Positions 6,584 through 12,278 of a stretch of 38,544 nucleotides of DNA are shown here, piece by piece (position 1 is the stretch's first letter; each line of letters starts with the position of its first letter). A model generated the notes under the pieces. That model had not been told where the DNA came from, did no database searches, and saw only the letters and a program-made list of their open reading frames with translations. A program made the position numbers and the translations under genes. This DNA comes from a virus, in the IMG/VR virus record IMGVR_UViG_3300010412_000038, positions 1-38,544 of that record; one strand, written 5' to 3'.

Positions 6584-8013
6584 CACTGTCGCCTCTTGGC
6601 GTACCGGATGTCCCGGTGCTTGATCCAGTTGCGAAGCTCAGTGGAGGGTGCTGCCTGCCGCTCGACCATCTTGCGGGGCCAGACCCCGAAGATGTCCCGG
6701 TAGGTGTGTGCGACCCATCCATGACGGCGACCTTTCTCATCTGCAATGGCGAGTAACTGGGAGTATACATCCTGCTTCTCGACCATGCTGTTGCGGGCCA
6801 GCTTTCGTAATGAGCCTTCCCGCTCCTCGATCTGGTGCGGTTGGCGCGGCTGGAATCCGCAGGTAGGGCAGACCCCGGTGCCGGGTTGTACAACGGTCGT
6901 ACACTGAGGGCAGGTCCATGGGGTTGGCTCTTCCGGGTCGCGTCGATCAATGCTGCTGACACCCTTTTCCCTGTCGCACATCTGGGTCGGAAGTGGGTCA
7001 TCAGGAAATCCCAACCGGCCAATGTTACCGGCATGGTCTAGGATGATGGCCTTGTCCTTGCCGGGTGCGGTTCGGAGCAGGCGACCCAGCATCTGAATGT
7101 GCAGACTGAGGCTACGGGTTGGTCTGGCTACAATTCCTACCTCGATGTCAGGTTGGTCGTAACCTTTGATCAACACTTCGCAGTTGAACAGGCACTGAAT
7201 TTCGCCAGAGCGATACCTCTGAAAAACATCGAGACGTCGCTCATCAGAATCCTTGCCGCAGACGTAATCGGAAGGGATGCCGTTGGCGTTGAACAGCTCC
7301 GCCAAATGCTCGGCGTAACGGACGGTCGGGGTAAAGCCTATGGTCTTCTTGCCAATGCCATGTTTCCTGAAGTGAGTCAGGATGTCACCGGTAATGAACC
7401 CCATACGCTCTTCCAGATCGGTTACGTTGTAGTCGCCGTTGGAGTGGCGGACGCCGCGCAAGTCTGGCTGCGAAGGGCCGTATGCAACAAAGTTCGACAG
7501 GTACCCGTCCAGCATCAGCTGCTCCGTCGTTGCGCCAACGACCAGAGTTTCCCAGTGCCTGCCCAGCCCCCGGGTGAACGGGGTAGCGGACAGGCCCAGA
7601 AACTTGACCAGCCCCCATTTCTCCATCACTGTCGAAACAATACCGTAATGGGTATGCGCTTCATCAATGATGAACAGATTGGCTGGTGGCCAATGACGGC
7701 GCGGACGTCGCTGCAGGGTCTGAAGTGAAACCACCTGCACCGGCAGTTCGGGTCGATACAATGGGTGGTTTGACTGCACCACTGAAACCGGAATACCGGC
7801 ATCGATGAACTTGTCGATGGTCTGATCCAGCAGGGTCAGGCGGTCAACACAAAAGTTAATGCGCCGGTTATGCTTGAGGCCCTGTTTGATGACCTCGATG
7901 GCGATATGTGTTTTGCCAGACCCGGTGGGCAGCTGCAACATGACGCGGTTCGACTCGCGCAGTGCGGCATAGGTGTTGGCAATAGCGTCTCGCTGGTAGG
8001 GTCTAAGGGGCAT
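6583..8013 (-). CDS. DEAH-box superfamily 2 helicase
   Basis: The 476-residue protein has the full SF2 set: Q-motif region L-R-P-Y-Q-R-D-A at the start, Walker A P-T-G-S-G-K-T (about 29-35), D-E-A-H (about 117-120), S-A-T (about 142-144), and motif VI Q-M-L-G-R-L-L-R (about 307-314). A C-terminal zinc ribbon follows with Cys at about 368, 371, 382 and 385. This resembles phage and host helicases of the RadD/UvsW type that unwind branched DNA. It has a GAGGAGG ribosome site and overlaps the small gene before it by 11 bases. As the only helicase in the window and without a phage polymerase, it likely supports recombination-driven replication. Confidence 0.9.
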   Translation of the reverse strand: MPLRPYQRDAIANTYAALRESNRVMLQLPTGSGKTHIAIEVIKQGLKHNRRINFCVDRLTLLDQTIDKFIDAGIPVSVVQSNHPLYRPELPVQVVSLQTLQRRPRRHWPPANLFIIDEAHTHYGIVSTVMEKWGLVKFLGLSATPFTRGLGRHWETLVVGATTEQLMLDGYLSNFVAYGPSQPDLRGVRHSNGDYNVTDLEERMGFITGDILTHFRKHGIGKKTIGFTPTVRYAEHLAELFNANGIPSDYVCGKDSDERRLDVFQRYRSGEIQCLFNCEVLIKGYDQPDIEVGIVARPTRSLSLHIQMLGRLLRTAPGKDKAIILDHAGNIGRLGFPDDPLPTQMCDREKGVSSIDRRDPEEPTPWTCPQCTTVVQPGTGVCPTCGFQPRQPHQIEEREGSLRKLARNSMVEKQDVYSQLLAIADEKGRRHGWVAHTYRDIFGVWPRKMVERQAAPSTELRNWIKHRDIRYAKRRQ

Positions 8014-8155
8014 CGGAATCCTCCTCGCCCAGCACCTTGGCCTGAATGTCAGCCGGTACGTTCAGCAGGAACATTTCGAAGTTCTCAGACAGGTTGACGA
8101 TCTGCCAGTGCCCACAGGCTTTCGCCCATTGTATGAACTTTTCATACTTTTCCAT
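8003..8155 (-). CDS. Small unknown protein in front of the helicase
   Basis: The 50-residue product starts M-E-K-Y-E-K-F-I-Q-W-A-K and ends in an acidic tail. The start at 8155 is set by an exact shared leader (AGAGGAGAATCG) seven bases upstream of the core end. It overlaps the helicase start by 11 bases and may serve to couple helicase translation. No family is recognised. Confidence 0.7.
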   Translation of the reverse strand: MEKYEKFIQWAKACGHWQIVNLSENFEMFLLNVPADIQAKVLGEEDSDAP

Positions 8156-8189
8156 TTCGATTCTCCTCTGGTGGTAAAAAACAATAGCA
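8156..8189 (-). promoter_or_regulatory. Shared leader plus extended -10 promoter candidate for helicase operon
   Basis: On the minus strand the core AGAGGAGAATCG occupies 8169-8158. Upstream, TG-C-TATTGT (8189-8181) could be an extended -10, giving a start near 8174 and a very short leader. Unlike its sister copies this one lacks the small hairpin directly before the leader. Confidence 0.4.
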
Positions 8190-8352
8190 GTCAATTAAGA
8201 CGGGTTGTACCCCCGCACTTGCGTTCGCTGGCTGTTGTCGGCTGACCTGTATCGTCAGGCCCAGACGCCCCGGGCTTCCGCCCATCGCTGACTCTACTGT
8301 TACTCGGCGCGAAGTCAGGCCGCGCTAAACTTTACGCTGGTACAATGCTGCC
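8190..8352. other. Gene-free stretch with hairpins and a + strand promoter candidate
   Basis: No credible coding frame is seen. It contains short inverted repeats such as GGGC/GCCC around a TTCC loop and CTGAC/GTCAG. At 8338-8346 the + strand has an extended -10-like TG-G-TACAAT, which would start an RNA near 8353. Confidence 0.4.
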
Positions 8353-8505
8353 GTTTTGATCCGCCGTCTTGAAGCGGAACCAGCTAGGTGGGTATGCGTC
8401 ACCACCTCGCGACAGTGACCACACACAGACACAGGAAATACGCGCAAATAGCAGGAAATGCGCGGAAAGCTGGACAAAGCCAGCGGTAGGAGTGTATTCT
8501 TGTGT

Positions 8506-8521
8506 TGTGAGTGCTATCACA
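8506..8521. promoter_or_regulatory. Perfect CRP-consensus-like palindrome
   Basis: TGTGA-N6-TCACA matches the core of the enterobacterial CRP site exactly. It may bind a host CRP/Vfr-type regulator, or may only be one hairpin of the surrounding structured region. Confidence 0.3.
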
Positions 8522-8565
8522 CTTTAACCGTACTCGATGATCCCCCTGTTCGTCAAGTGCGGTTG

Positions 8566-8604
8566 AAAACCCCGGTTTCCTAGCAGAGTCGGGGTTTTCT
8601 TTTG
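8566..8604 (+). terminator. Intrinsic terminator
   Basis: A perfect 9-bp stem AAAACCCCG/CGGGGTTTT with a 15-base loop is followed by CTTTT on the + strand. Confidence 0.6.
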
Positions 8605-8613
8605 TCTGAAATA

Positions 8614-8622
8614 TGCTATTCT
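8614..8622 (+). promoter_or_regulatory. Extended -10 promoter candidate for the short RNA
   Basis: TG-C-TATTCT fits an extended -10 element. It would start transcription near 8629, just before a small hairpin and 50-70 bases ahead of the next + strand terminator. No convincing -35 is visible. Confidence 0.35.
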
Positions 8623-8628
8623 GAAAGT

Positions 8629-8708
8629 GGCAATAGTGCCATCCTTGGAAGCGCAAGAAGCAGATTCTCCTCTGCTGGAGAGCCCCCCATAACGGGGGGC
8701 TTTCTTTT
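8629..8708 (+). ncRNA. Candidate small RNA with anti-leader loop, about 80 nt
   Basis: The unit contains hairpin TGGCA/TGCCA (8628-8641), hairpin AGCAGA 8659-8664 / TCTGCT 8671-8676 with loop TTCTCC, and terminator AGCCCCCC 8681-8688 / GGGGGGCT 8694-8701 with a T-rich tail. Bases 8663-8674 are the exact complement of CAGAGGAGAATC, the ribosome-site leader shared by the early genes. It could be a trans-acting repressor RNA. On the other strand the same bases read as hairpin plus leader without a gene, so an empty leader cassette is the main alternative. Confidence 0.4.
8681..8708 (+). terminator. Strong intrinsic terminator
   Basis: An 8-bp GC-rich stem with loop ATAAC is followed on the + strand by TTTCTTTT. 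The minus strand side has no T-run, so the orientation is rightward even though no + strand gene precedes it. Confidence 0.75.
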
Positions 8709-8716
8709 GGGTAAGT

Positions 8717-8778
8717 GCCTGCCCGGAACCAAGATGACCTGAGCCATCGGGCAGGCGAGAGGAATGGCTCAGGGTTCC
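8717..8778 (-). other. Pseudoknot-capable structure on a stop codon
   Basis: Two perfect helices interleave: 8717-8725 with 8748-8756 (9 bp) and 8738-8747 with 8764-8773 (10 bp), in the order A5, B5, A3, B3 that defines an H-type pseudoknot. A third pairing GGAAC/GTTCC (8725-8729 with 8774-8778) could extend helix B. The stop codon of the small membrane gene (8769-8771) lies inside helix B. Confidence 0.5.
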
Positions 8779-8867
8779 AGCATAATCAGGGTGGCCCAGA
8801 TCATTGCCCAGCAGGCGAACAGTACAGCCCAGCCCAGCAACTCGCGCAGCAGTTCACCGATCTTCAT
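8769..8867 (-). CDS. 32-residue single-span membrane protein
   Basis: This tiny product has an amphipathic start (M-K-I-G-E-L-L-R-E-L-L) and one membrane segment of about residues 11-29 rich in W, A, L and I. The start at 8867 has a variant of the shared leader (GAGGAGATTCGC), in which the ribosome site lies in the loop of a short GCGA/TCGC hairpin. It overlaps the zinc-protein gene by 14 bases. The role is unknown; small phage membrane proteins of this type often alter host membranes or lysis timing. Confidence 0.6.
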   Translation of the reverse strand: MKIGELLRELLGWAVLFACWAMIWATLIMLEP

Positions 8868-9063
8868 TGCGAATCTCCTCGCGCAGCAGGCCACCTTCAC
8901 CACAGGCTTTGCAGCCATACCAGCCATAACCTTCCAGCCAGTTGCTGCCGCGCCCGCCGCAGCGAGGACACTTGACGATGCGGTAACGATGTCCGGGTGC
9001 GGGTTGCTCTTGGGCAAGCTCGCGCTGTTGCTCCCAGTATTCGTCATTCTGTTTGAGGCTCAT
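8854..9063 (-). CDS. Small zinc-finger protein, DnaJ-type motif
   Basis: The 69-residue protein contains C-P-R-C-G-G-R-G (Cys 32 and 35) and G-C-K-A-C-G-E-G-G (Cys 51 and 54), a paired CXXCG pattern like the DnaJ cysteine-rich zinc site. Such small proteins usually bind nucleic acid or protein partners; no partner can be named. The start ATG overlaps the previous stop by four bases. Confidence 0.7.
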   Translation of the reverse strand: MSLKQNDEYWEQQRELAQEQPAPGHRYRIVKCPRCGGRGSNWLEGYGWYGCKACGEGGLLREEIRNEDR

Positions 9064-9302
9064 GACAACCCCCGCAGGAGCGAGCGCTCCTTACAGCGGT
9101 GCAGCACAAAGCCCCGGGTCTGACGATGGCTGAGAATCCCAGCCACTGCTTTCTGAGAGACCAGCAGCTCCCGATTGAGCGCATAGGTCATAGGGTCCAG
9201 CTGATTAAACTCAACCATTTTCCACCAATGTTGGCGGGCAGCGTCCCGGTCGATGGAGACATACTGCAGGTTGGTCATCAGGTGGTGCAGTTTGTTTCTC
9301 AT
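9060..9302 (-). CDS. Small unknown basic protein
   Basis: The 80-residue product is rich in R, H, Q and W (D-A-A-R-Q-H-W-W-K-M-V) and has a basic tail; no family is recognised. Its start at 9302 follows an exact AGAGGAGAATCG leader and a small hairpin. It is coupled to the zinc-finger gene. Confidence 0.65.
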   Translation of the reverse strand: MRNKLHHLMTNLQYVSIDRDAARQHWWKMVEFNQLDPMTYALNRELLVSQKAVAGILSHRQTRGFVLHRCKERSLLRGLS

Positions 9303-9304
9303 TA

Positions 9305-9366
9305 CGATTCTCCTCTGGAAATGAGAGCGAAGTGCCCTCAGTCTAACCCCCTCCCTCCAGAGGGGG
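9305..9366 (-). promoter_or_regulatory. Leader cassette: two hairpins plus shared ribosome site
   Basis: In minus-strand order: stem CCCCCTC/GAGGGGG (9347-9353/9360-9366), small stem GAGAGC/GCCCTC with one wobble pair (9323-9328/9334-9339, 5-base loop), six bases, then AGAGGAGAATCG (9316-9305) and the start codon at 9302. Confidence 0.6.
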
Positions 9367-9380
9367 CTAGGTCAGGGTAC

Positions 9381-10139
9381 TTACGCAGCGATAGCTCGCG
9401 CAGGTATGAAGTTGGCCTGCTGGTCGCAGAGTGCCTGCAGGCCCATGGCGCGTTGGGGCAGTTCCTGAATGTTCATGCCCTTGTACGCCTCAGTCACCGC
9501 ATTGAACAGCCGCCAGACGGTGCGGTCGCCATGTTCGTAGGACGGTTCGTCCCACTCATTGACCACCTTTTCCACCCGGCTGGTGTTGATGACGCCTTCG
9601 CGCAACATGCGCAGGATCAGGTGATCAGCGTCCCGGTCGATCAGGCGCGTTTCGCGATAGGTTTCGAAACGAGCATCCTGTACGCCCTTGAACACATGCA
9701 CCTTTTCCATGGCAGCGTAGACCAGATTCGGCAGGTCTTTCAGGATGTAGGCGGTATGCTTGCGCTTGATTACGATTTCTCCGCCGAAGCAGAGATTCGC
9801 GCACACAAACACCTGCGACCCGAAGGCCAGACCGGCGGGAAAGCGCTTGTCGAGACTGTTGCGCAGGCCCAGCATCAGAGCGTAATCTGAATTAGGGGCC
9901 CCGTCGCGCAGTTCGACAACGCCAAAGTACCGCTTGCCGTCATGGCTCAGACCATGGTGCTGCTGACCGAAAACGAAGCCCAGATCGCGAGCGCTGTCTT
10001 CGGCAATGTCCAGCAGGTCGATGTGGCTGATCGGCTGGTATGTGTCGGTTGCCGGGGGCAGCTCGACGCCAATCAGTTCATGACGCTGTACGTCGTCGCA
10101 CTTGTACGCAGCCAGTGACATTACATGTGGGTTTGCCAT
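9381..10139 (-). CDS. DUF932-like protein
   Basis: The 252-residue protein carries the core pattern of DUF932 proteins: Y-A-L-M-L-G-L-R-N-S-L-D-K (about 86-98), G-L-A-F-G-S-Q-V-F-V-C-A-N-L-C-F-G-G (about 103-120) and R-K-H-T (about 126-129). DUF932 proteins are common in phages and plasmids and their function is not settled. The start at 10139 is fixed by an exact shared leader; the longer frame to 10211 crosses hairpins and is rejected. It is the largest gene of this cassette-type early region. Confidence 0.7.
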   Translation of the reverse strand: MANPHVMSLAAYKCDDVQRHELIGVELPPATDTYQPISHIDLLDIAEDSARDLGFVFGQQHHGLSHDGKRYFGVVELRDGAPNSDYALMLGLRNSLDKRFPAGLAFGSQVFVCANLCFGGEIVIKRKHTAYILKDLPNLVYAAMEKVHVFKGVQDARFETYRETRLIDRDADHLILRMLREGVINTSRVEKVVNEWDEPSYEHGDRTVWRLFNAVTEAYKGMNIQELPQRAMGLQALCDQQANFIPARAIAA

Positions 10140-10141
10140 TA

Positions 10142-10199
10142 CGATTCTCCTCTTGAGATACGGTGTCGAAAGTAACACCGGGTTGCCCCCGAAGGGGCA
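10142..10199 (-). promoter_or_regulatory. Leader cassette: two hairpins plus shared ribosome site
   Basis: In minus-strand order: TGCCCC/GGGGCA (10184-10189/10194-10199) closed by a TTCG tetraloop, then CGGTGT/ACACCG (10161-10166/10175-10180), then AGAGGAGAATCG (10153-10142) and the start at 10139. Confidence 0.65.
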
Positions 10200-10214
10200 G
10201 ACCGCTATCACCTC

Positions 10215-10580
10215 CTAGCCTGAGCCATGTCCGTCGCAGCGAATGTCATGCGGGTGGTCCGGCTTGTCCGGGTCCAGCAGGTCCATCTGGCCAGCGTCAG
10301 CCGCTGCCTTGGCGTACTCCTCGGCCTGTTTGGCCTCAGTTTCTTCCAGCTTGTGCTTGACCCAGCCGACATGGGCCGAGATAGCCCCGTCCCAGAACCC
10401 GTATTCGCGCTTCACTTCGCCATAGTCCCAGATCAGGTCCATGACGGTGCTGAACAGGTCGCTGTCGTACTTTTCGCCCAAGCTCAGTTTGCTGACGGCT
10501 TTGCAAATCTTGCCGTAGACAGACAGTTGGGTGTCATGGACGGTGCGCTGGTGCTGCATACGTTTCAGAATGTCGCTCAT
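10215..10580 (-). CDS. Unknown helical early protein
   Basis: The 121-residue protein is largely helical and charged, with W-D-Y-G-E-V-K-R-E-Y-G-F-W-D and a C-terminal E-E-T-E-A-K-Q-A-E-E-Y-A-K-A-A-A-D stretch, ending D-G-H-G-S-G. No family is recognised. It starts at 10580 behind an exact shared leader and a 6-bp hairpin. The C-terminal region is low in order and may be flexible. Confidence 0.7.
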   Translation of the reverse strand: MSDILKRMQHQRTVHDTQLSVYGKICKAVSKLSLGEKYDSDLFSTVMDLIWDYGEVKREYGFWDGAISAHVGWVKHKLEETEAKQAEEYAKAAADAGQMDLLDPDKPDHPHDIRCDGHGSG

Positions 10581-10582
10581 TT

Positions 10583-10650
10583 CGATTCTCCTCTAGTGGT
10601 AACGTACCTCGATGGTACGGTGTAGCCCTCTCAGAAGGTGAGAAGGCTAC
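10583..10650 (-). promoter_or_regulatory. Leader cassette: two hairpins plus shared ribosome site
   Basis: In minus-strand order: a long stem GTAGCC/GGCTAC (10622-10627/10645-10650) with inner TCTCA/TGAGA, a small stem CGTACC/GGTACG (10603-10608/10614-10619), then AGAGGAGAATCG (10594-10583). Confidence 0.65.
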
Positions 10651-10659
10651 GCCCTAACA

Positions 10660-10905
10660 TCAGATACCCCAATCCTTGCGGTCGCCAAAGCGCTCGGCCA
10701 GTTCGTACCCGGCCCAGTAGGCTCGACGCTCTTCGTCGGTCAGGTCAGTGACCCGCTCGCCATTGCCGGTACCTTCCGGCCACTTGTGCGGGTCTGGCTT
10801 GCGCCAGTAGTAATAATCGGCACCGCCCCGGTCAAAGGGCCCGCCATGGTAGGTGTACTTTGCCCACTTGGACGTAATGGCGTCATATTCGCTTGCACTG
10901 ATCAT
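10660..10905 (-). CDS. Unknown Tyr/Trp-rich early protein
   Basis: The 81-residue protein contains G-G-A-D-Y-Y-Y-W-R-K-P-D and D-E-E-R-R-A-Y-W-A-G-Y-E-L-A-E-R-F-G-D-R. No family is recognised. The start at 10905 follows an exact shared leader and hairpin, giving good support that it is expressed. It may bind a host protein, as many small early phage proteins do, but that is speculation. Confidence 0.7.
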   Translation of the reverse strand: MISASEYDAITSKWAKYTYHGGPFDRGGADYYYWRKPDPHKWPEGTGNGERVTDLTDEERRAYWAGYELAERFGDRKDWGI

Positions 10906-10907
10906 TT

Positions 10908-10964
10908 CGATTCTCCTCTGGTAATCAAGGCGAGATGCCTTGCAGTAGGGCCTCCTGACCCTAC
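10908..10964 (-). promoter_or_regulatory. Leader cassette: two hairpins plus shared ribosome site
   Basis: In minus-strand order: GTAGGG/CCCTAC (10945-10950/10959-10964), CAAGGC/GCCTTG with a 5-base loop (10926-10931/10937-10942), then AGAGGAGAATCG (10919-10908) ahead of the start at 10905. Confidence 0.65.
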
Positions 10965-10986
10965 GTCAAAGCGACTCAGGTGATCT

Positions 10987-11166
10987 TCACAACAGCAGCC
11001 CGTTGTCGCCATAGTTGCGAGCAATGTATGCCTCGGTTTCGGCGTCGGCTTCCTGCTCATAGGCCAGAGCCGGGTCATCGTATTCGGCATACGGGTCGTA
11101 CCCGGGTGGCGACAGGCGCGTCGGGCGGAAGGGTGAATGTGATCCGTTTGAACGGTTGTCACTCAT
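10987..11166 (-). CDS. Small acidic unknown protein
   Basis: The 59-residue protein starts M-S-D-N-R-S-N-G and has a proline/arginine-rich first half and an acidic helix A-L-A-Y-E-Q-E-A-D-A-E-T-E-A-Y. The start at 11166 is fixed by the shared leader; the longer frame to 11250 runs through the leader itself. It is the first gene of the leftward early block, next to the large structured gene-free region. Confidence 0.65.
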   Translation of the reverse strand: MSDNRSNGSHSPFRPTRLSPPGYDPYAEYDDPALAYEQEADAETEAYIARNYGDNGLLL

Positions 11167-11168
11167 TG

Positions 11169-11200
11169 CGATTCTCCTCTGGTTGCTGCAAAGGCGCAGC
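11169..11200 (-). promoter_or_regulatory. Leader cassette with one hairpin
   Basis: Small stem GCTGC/GCAGC (11185-11189/11196-11200, 6-base loop) directly precedes AGAGGAGAATCG (11180-11169) in minus-strand order. Confidence 0.55.
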
Positions 11201-11664
11201 GTAAAGCGCTCAGGGTGGCGACCATGGTCTGCGTAGGGGTTATTCGCCATTCGCAGTCGCCGGGTTTACCCGGGGCCTCTCACCCGGTGCCCTGAACGCT
11301 TAACGCTACACCCTCGAAAGGGTGCAACGCAGAGGGAGAAAGAATCGGCGGTGTTGTACACCGCTTCCCCCATCGTTGCCCGTCGCATAGACCGGGCCCG
11401 GTTTGGATCGGTATTCCGGGCGGATCATTGGGACTACCGCTTCCCGCATTCGGGCCAGTCCATCGGCCCGGGGCTCCCCCGGCACTTCCGCCTTCCGCCG
11501 GGGGTTCGTCACCCCACTGAGACCAGTGTACCACCGTACGCTGGTGATTGCAAATCCAGTTCAAATCCAGATTTGCAGCCACCTCGACGGGTCGCGGGAA
11601 CCCGCATGGCGCAACGCATACGCGCACATGAGGCGAGCCCCGGAACGGGGCGGAAAACGAAGTG

Positions 11665-11694
11665 TTTGCAATTCGCAGCGTAGGGGAGTACACT
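11665..11694 (+). promoter_or_regulatory. Weak promoter candidate inside the structured region
   Basis: TTTGCA (11665-11670), an 18-base spacer and TACACT (11689-11694) could start a + strand RNA near 11701, just at the two-tier hairpin beginning at 11698. Confidence 0.2.
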
Positions 11695-12137
11695 GTCCTT
11701 GGTGGGAGAGAAATCCCCCGGGTCGCCAAGCCAAGACCCTGAACCGGCCAAGCTAAGACGGTAGGCAAAGCGCCCAAAGAATTACATGGGAGCGGAGCGA
11801 AAGCCCCGGAACACCGAAAGGTTAAAGCGCTTCGCCGGAGAACCGGCGGCGGAACCCCCTCTGGCAGATGCAGGCCGGAGACCCGGGAGGCCCTTGGCAG
11901 CGGAACATACAGGCATCGACGAAATCGTATCAGCGATTCCCTACCCCAGCGGCAACGCCATTCGGCGGAGCAGTGACGGACGGGCAACGCATACGGAACC
12001 GGGCGCATACTGCGCTGAGACCTCCCCCAGAGTACCGGCTAGGCGGGAACGGGGGCTGCAGACCAGCGAGGGCGACCGGGGCCATTGCGGAACCCTGAAG
12101 ACCTGACCCGGCGGACGGTGGAGACAGATCAGCCCGG

Positions 12138-12195
12138 ACGGCAGACAACGGCATGGCCTAGCACATGCCAGCGGATGCCTGAACGGCAGACAACG
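12138..12195 (+). repeat. Short direct repeats near the 3-prime end of the structured region
   Basis: ACGGCAGACAACG occurs at 12138-12150 and 12183-12195. Nearby, ACCCGGCGGAC occurs at 12106-12116 and 12198-12208, and GCCATTGCGG at 12081-12090 and 12235-12244. The cluster of repeats hints at a duplicated module. Confidence 0.7.
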
Positions 12196-12242
12196 TCACC
12201 CGGCGGACCTCAGAGCGTAGCAGCCATGGCCAGAGCCATTGC

Positions 12243-12278
12243 GGTGCGCTTTGCACCTGTCGCAACAGAGGAGAATCG
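12243..12278 (+). promoter_or_regulatory. Leader cassette on the + strand
   Basis: Hairpin GGTGC/GCACC (12243-12247/12253-12257, loop GCTTT), nine bases, then AGAGGAGAATCG (12267-12278) directly before the ATG at 12281. It is the only + strand copy of the leader used by the leftward early genes. Confidence 0.65.

Larger units (their letters stand above)
8353..8604 (+). ncRNA. Candidate structured RNA, about 250 nt
   Basis: Downstream of the TACAAT promoter candidate lie consecutive hairpins: TCCGC/GCGGA, AGGTGG/CCACCT, CGCGCA/TGCGCG, GCTGG/CCAGC, TGTGA/TCACA, and finally AAAACCCCG 8566-8574 / CGGGGTTTT 8590-8598 followed by CTTTT, a + strand intrinsic terminator. No gene on the + strand lies upstream to need that terminator. 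Minus-strand frames here read as low-quality protein. Family unknown; strand chosen from the terminator. Confidence 0.4.
11260..12260 (+). ncRNA. Candidate large ornate structured RNA in a 1-kb gene-free region
   Basis: No credible gene lies between 11167 and 12280. The sequence is packed with stems, among them 11309-11314/11319-11324 (CGAA loop), 11348-11354/11358-11364, 11451-11456/11465-11470, 11476-11483/11497-11504, 11522-11531/11536-11545, 11550-11556/11570-11576, 11637-11642/11646-11651, 11698-11704/11724-11730, 11833-11838/11843-11848, 12003-12007/12011-12015 and 12150-12155/12164-12169. GAAA tetraloops (11799-11802, 11816-11819) and a loop-E-like AGTA/GAA pair inside a hairpin (12024-12055) read correctly only on the + strand. 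Size and phage context recall GOLLD or ROOL RNAs, but no family match can be claimed. Boundaries are approximate. Confidence 0.5.

Noticed and set aside
8399-8656. Minus-strand frame of 85 residues with TTG start behind a leader-like sequence
   Set aside because: Spacing from the leader to TTG is longer than in real genes, and the protein is rich in Cys, Trp and His without pattern; it crosses terminator and hairpins.
11490-11520. tRNA-like TTC loop (GGGGG-TTCGTCA-CCCC)
   Set aside because: No matching acceptor, anticodon or D arms could be arranged around it, and the loop lacks the conserved A.
11540-11580. Second tRNA-like element with TTCAAAT
   Set aside because: The bases fit a perfect 7-bp hairpin GCAAATC/GATTTGC better, and no cloverleaf can be drawn.
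11790-11850. Group II intron domain V
   Set aside because: GAAA tetraloops occur, but the conserved AGC triad, the two-base bulge and a reverse transcriptase frame are missing.
11280-12008. Minus-strand frame of 242 residues across the structured region
   Set aside because: No ribosome site, composition rich in Arg, Pro, Cys and Ser without domain pattern, and it lies over dense hairpins; it looks like the chance complement of a GC-rich structured RNA.
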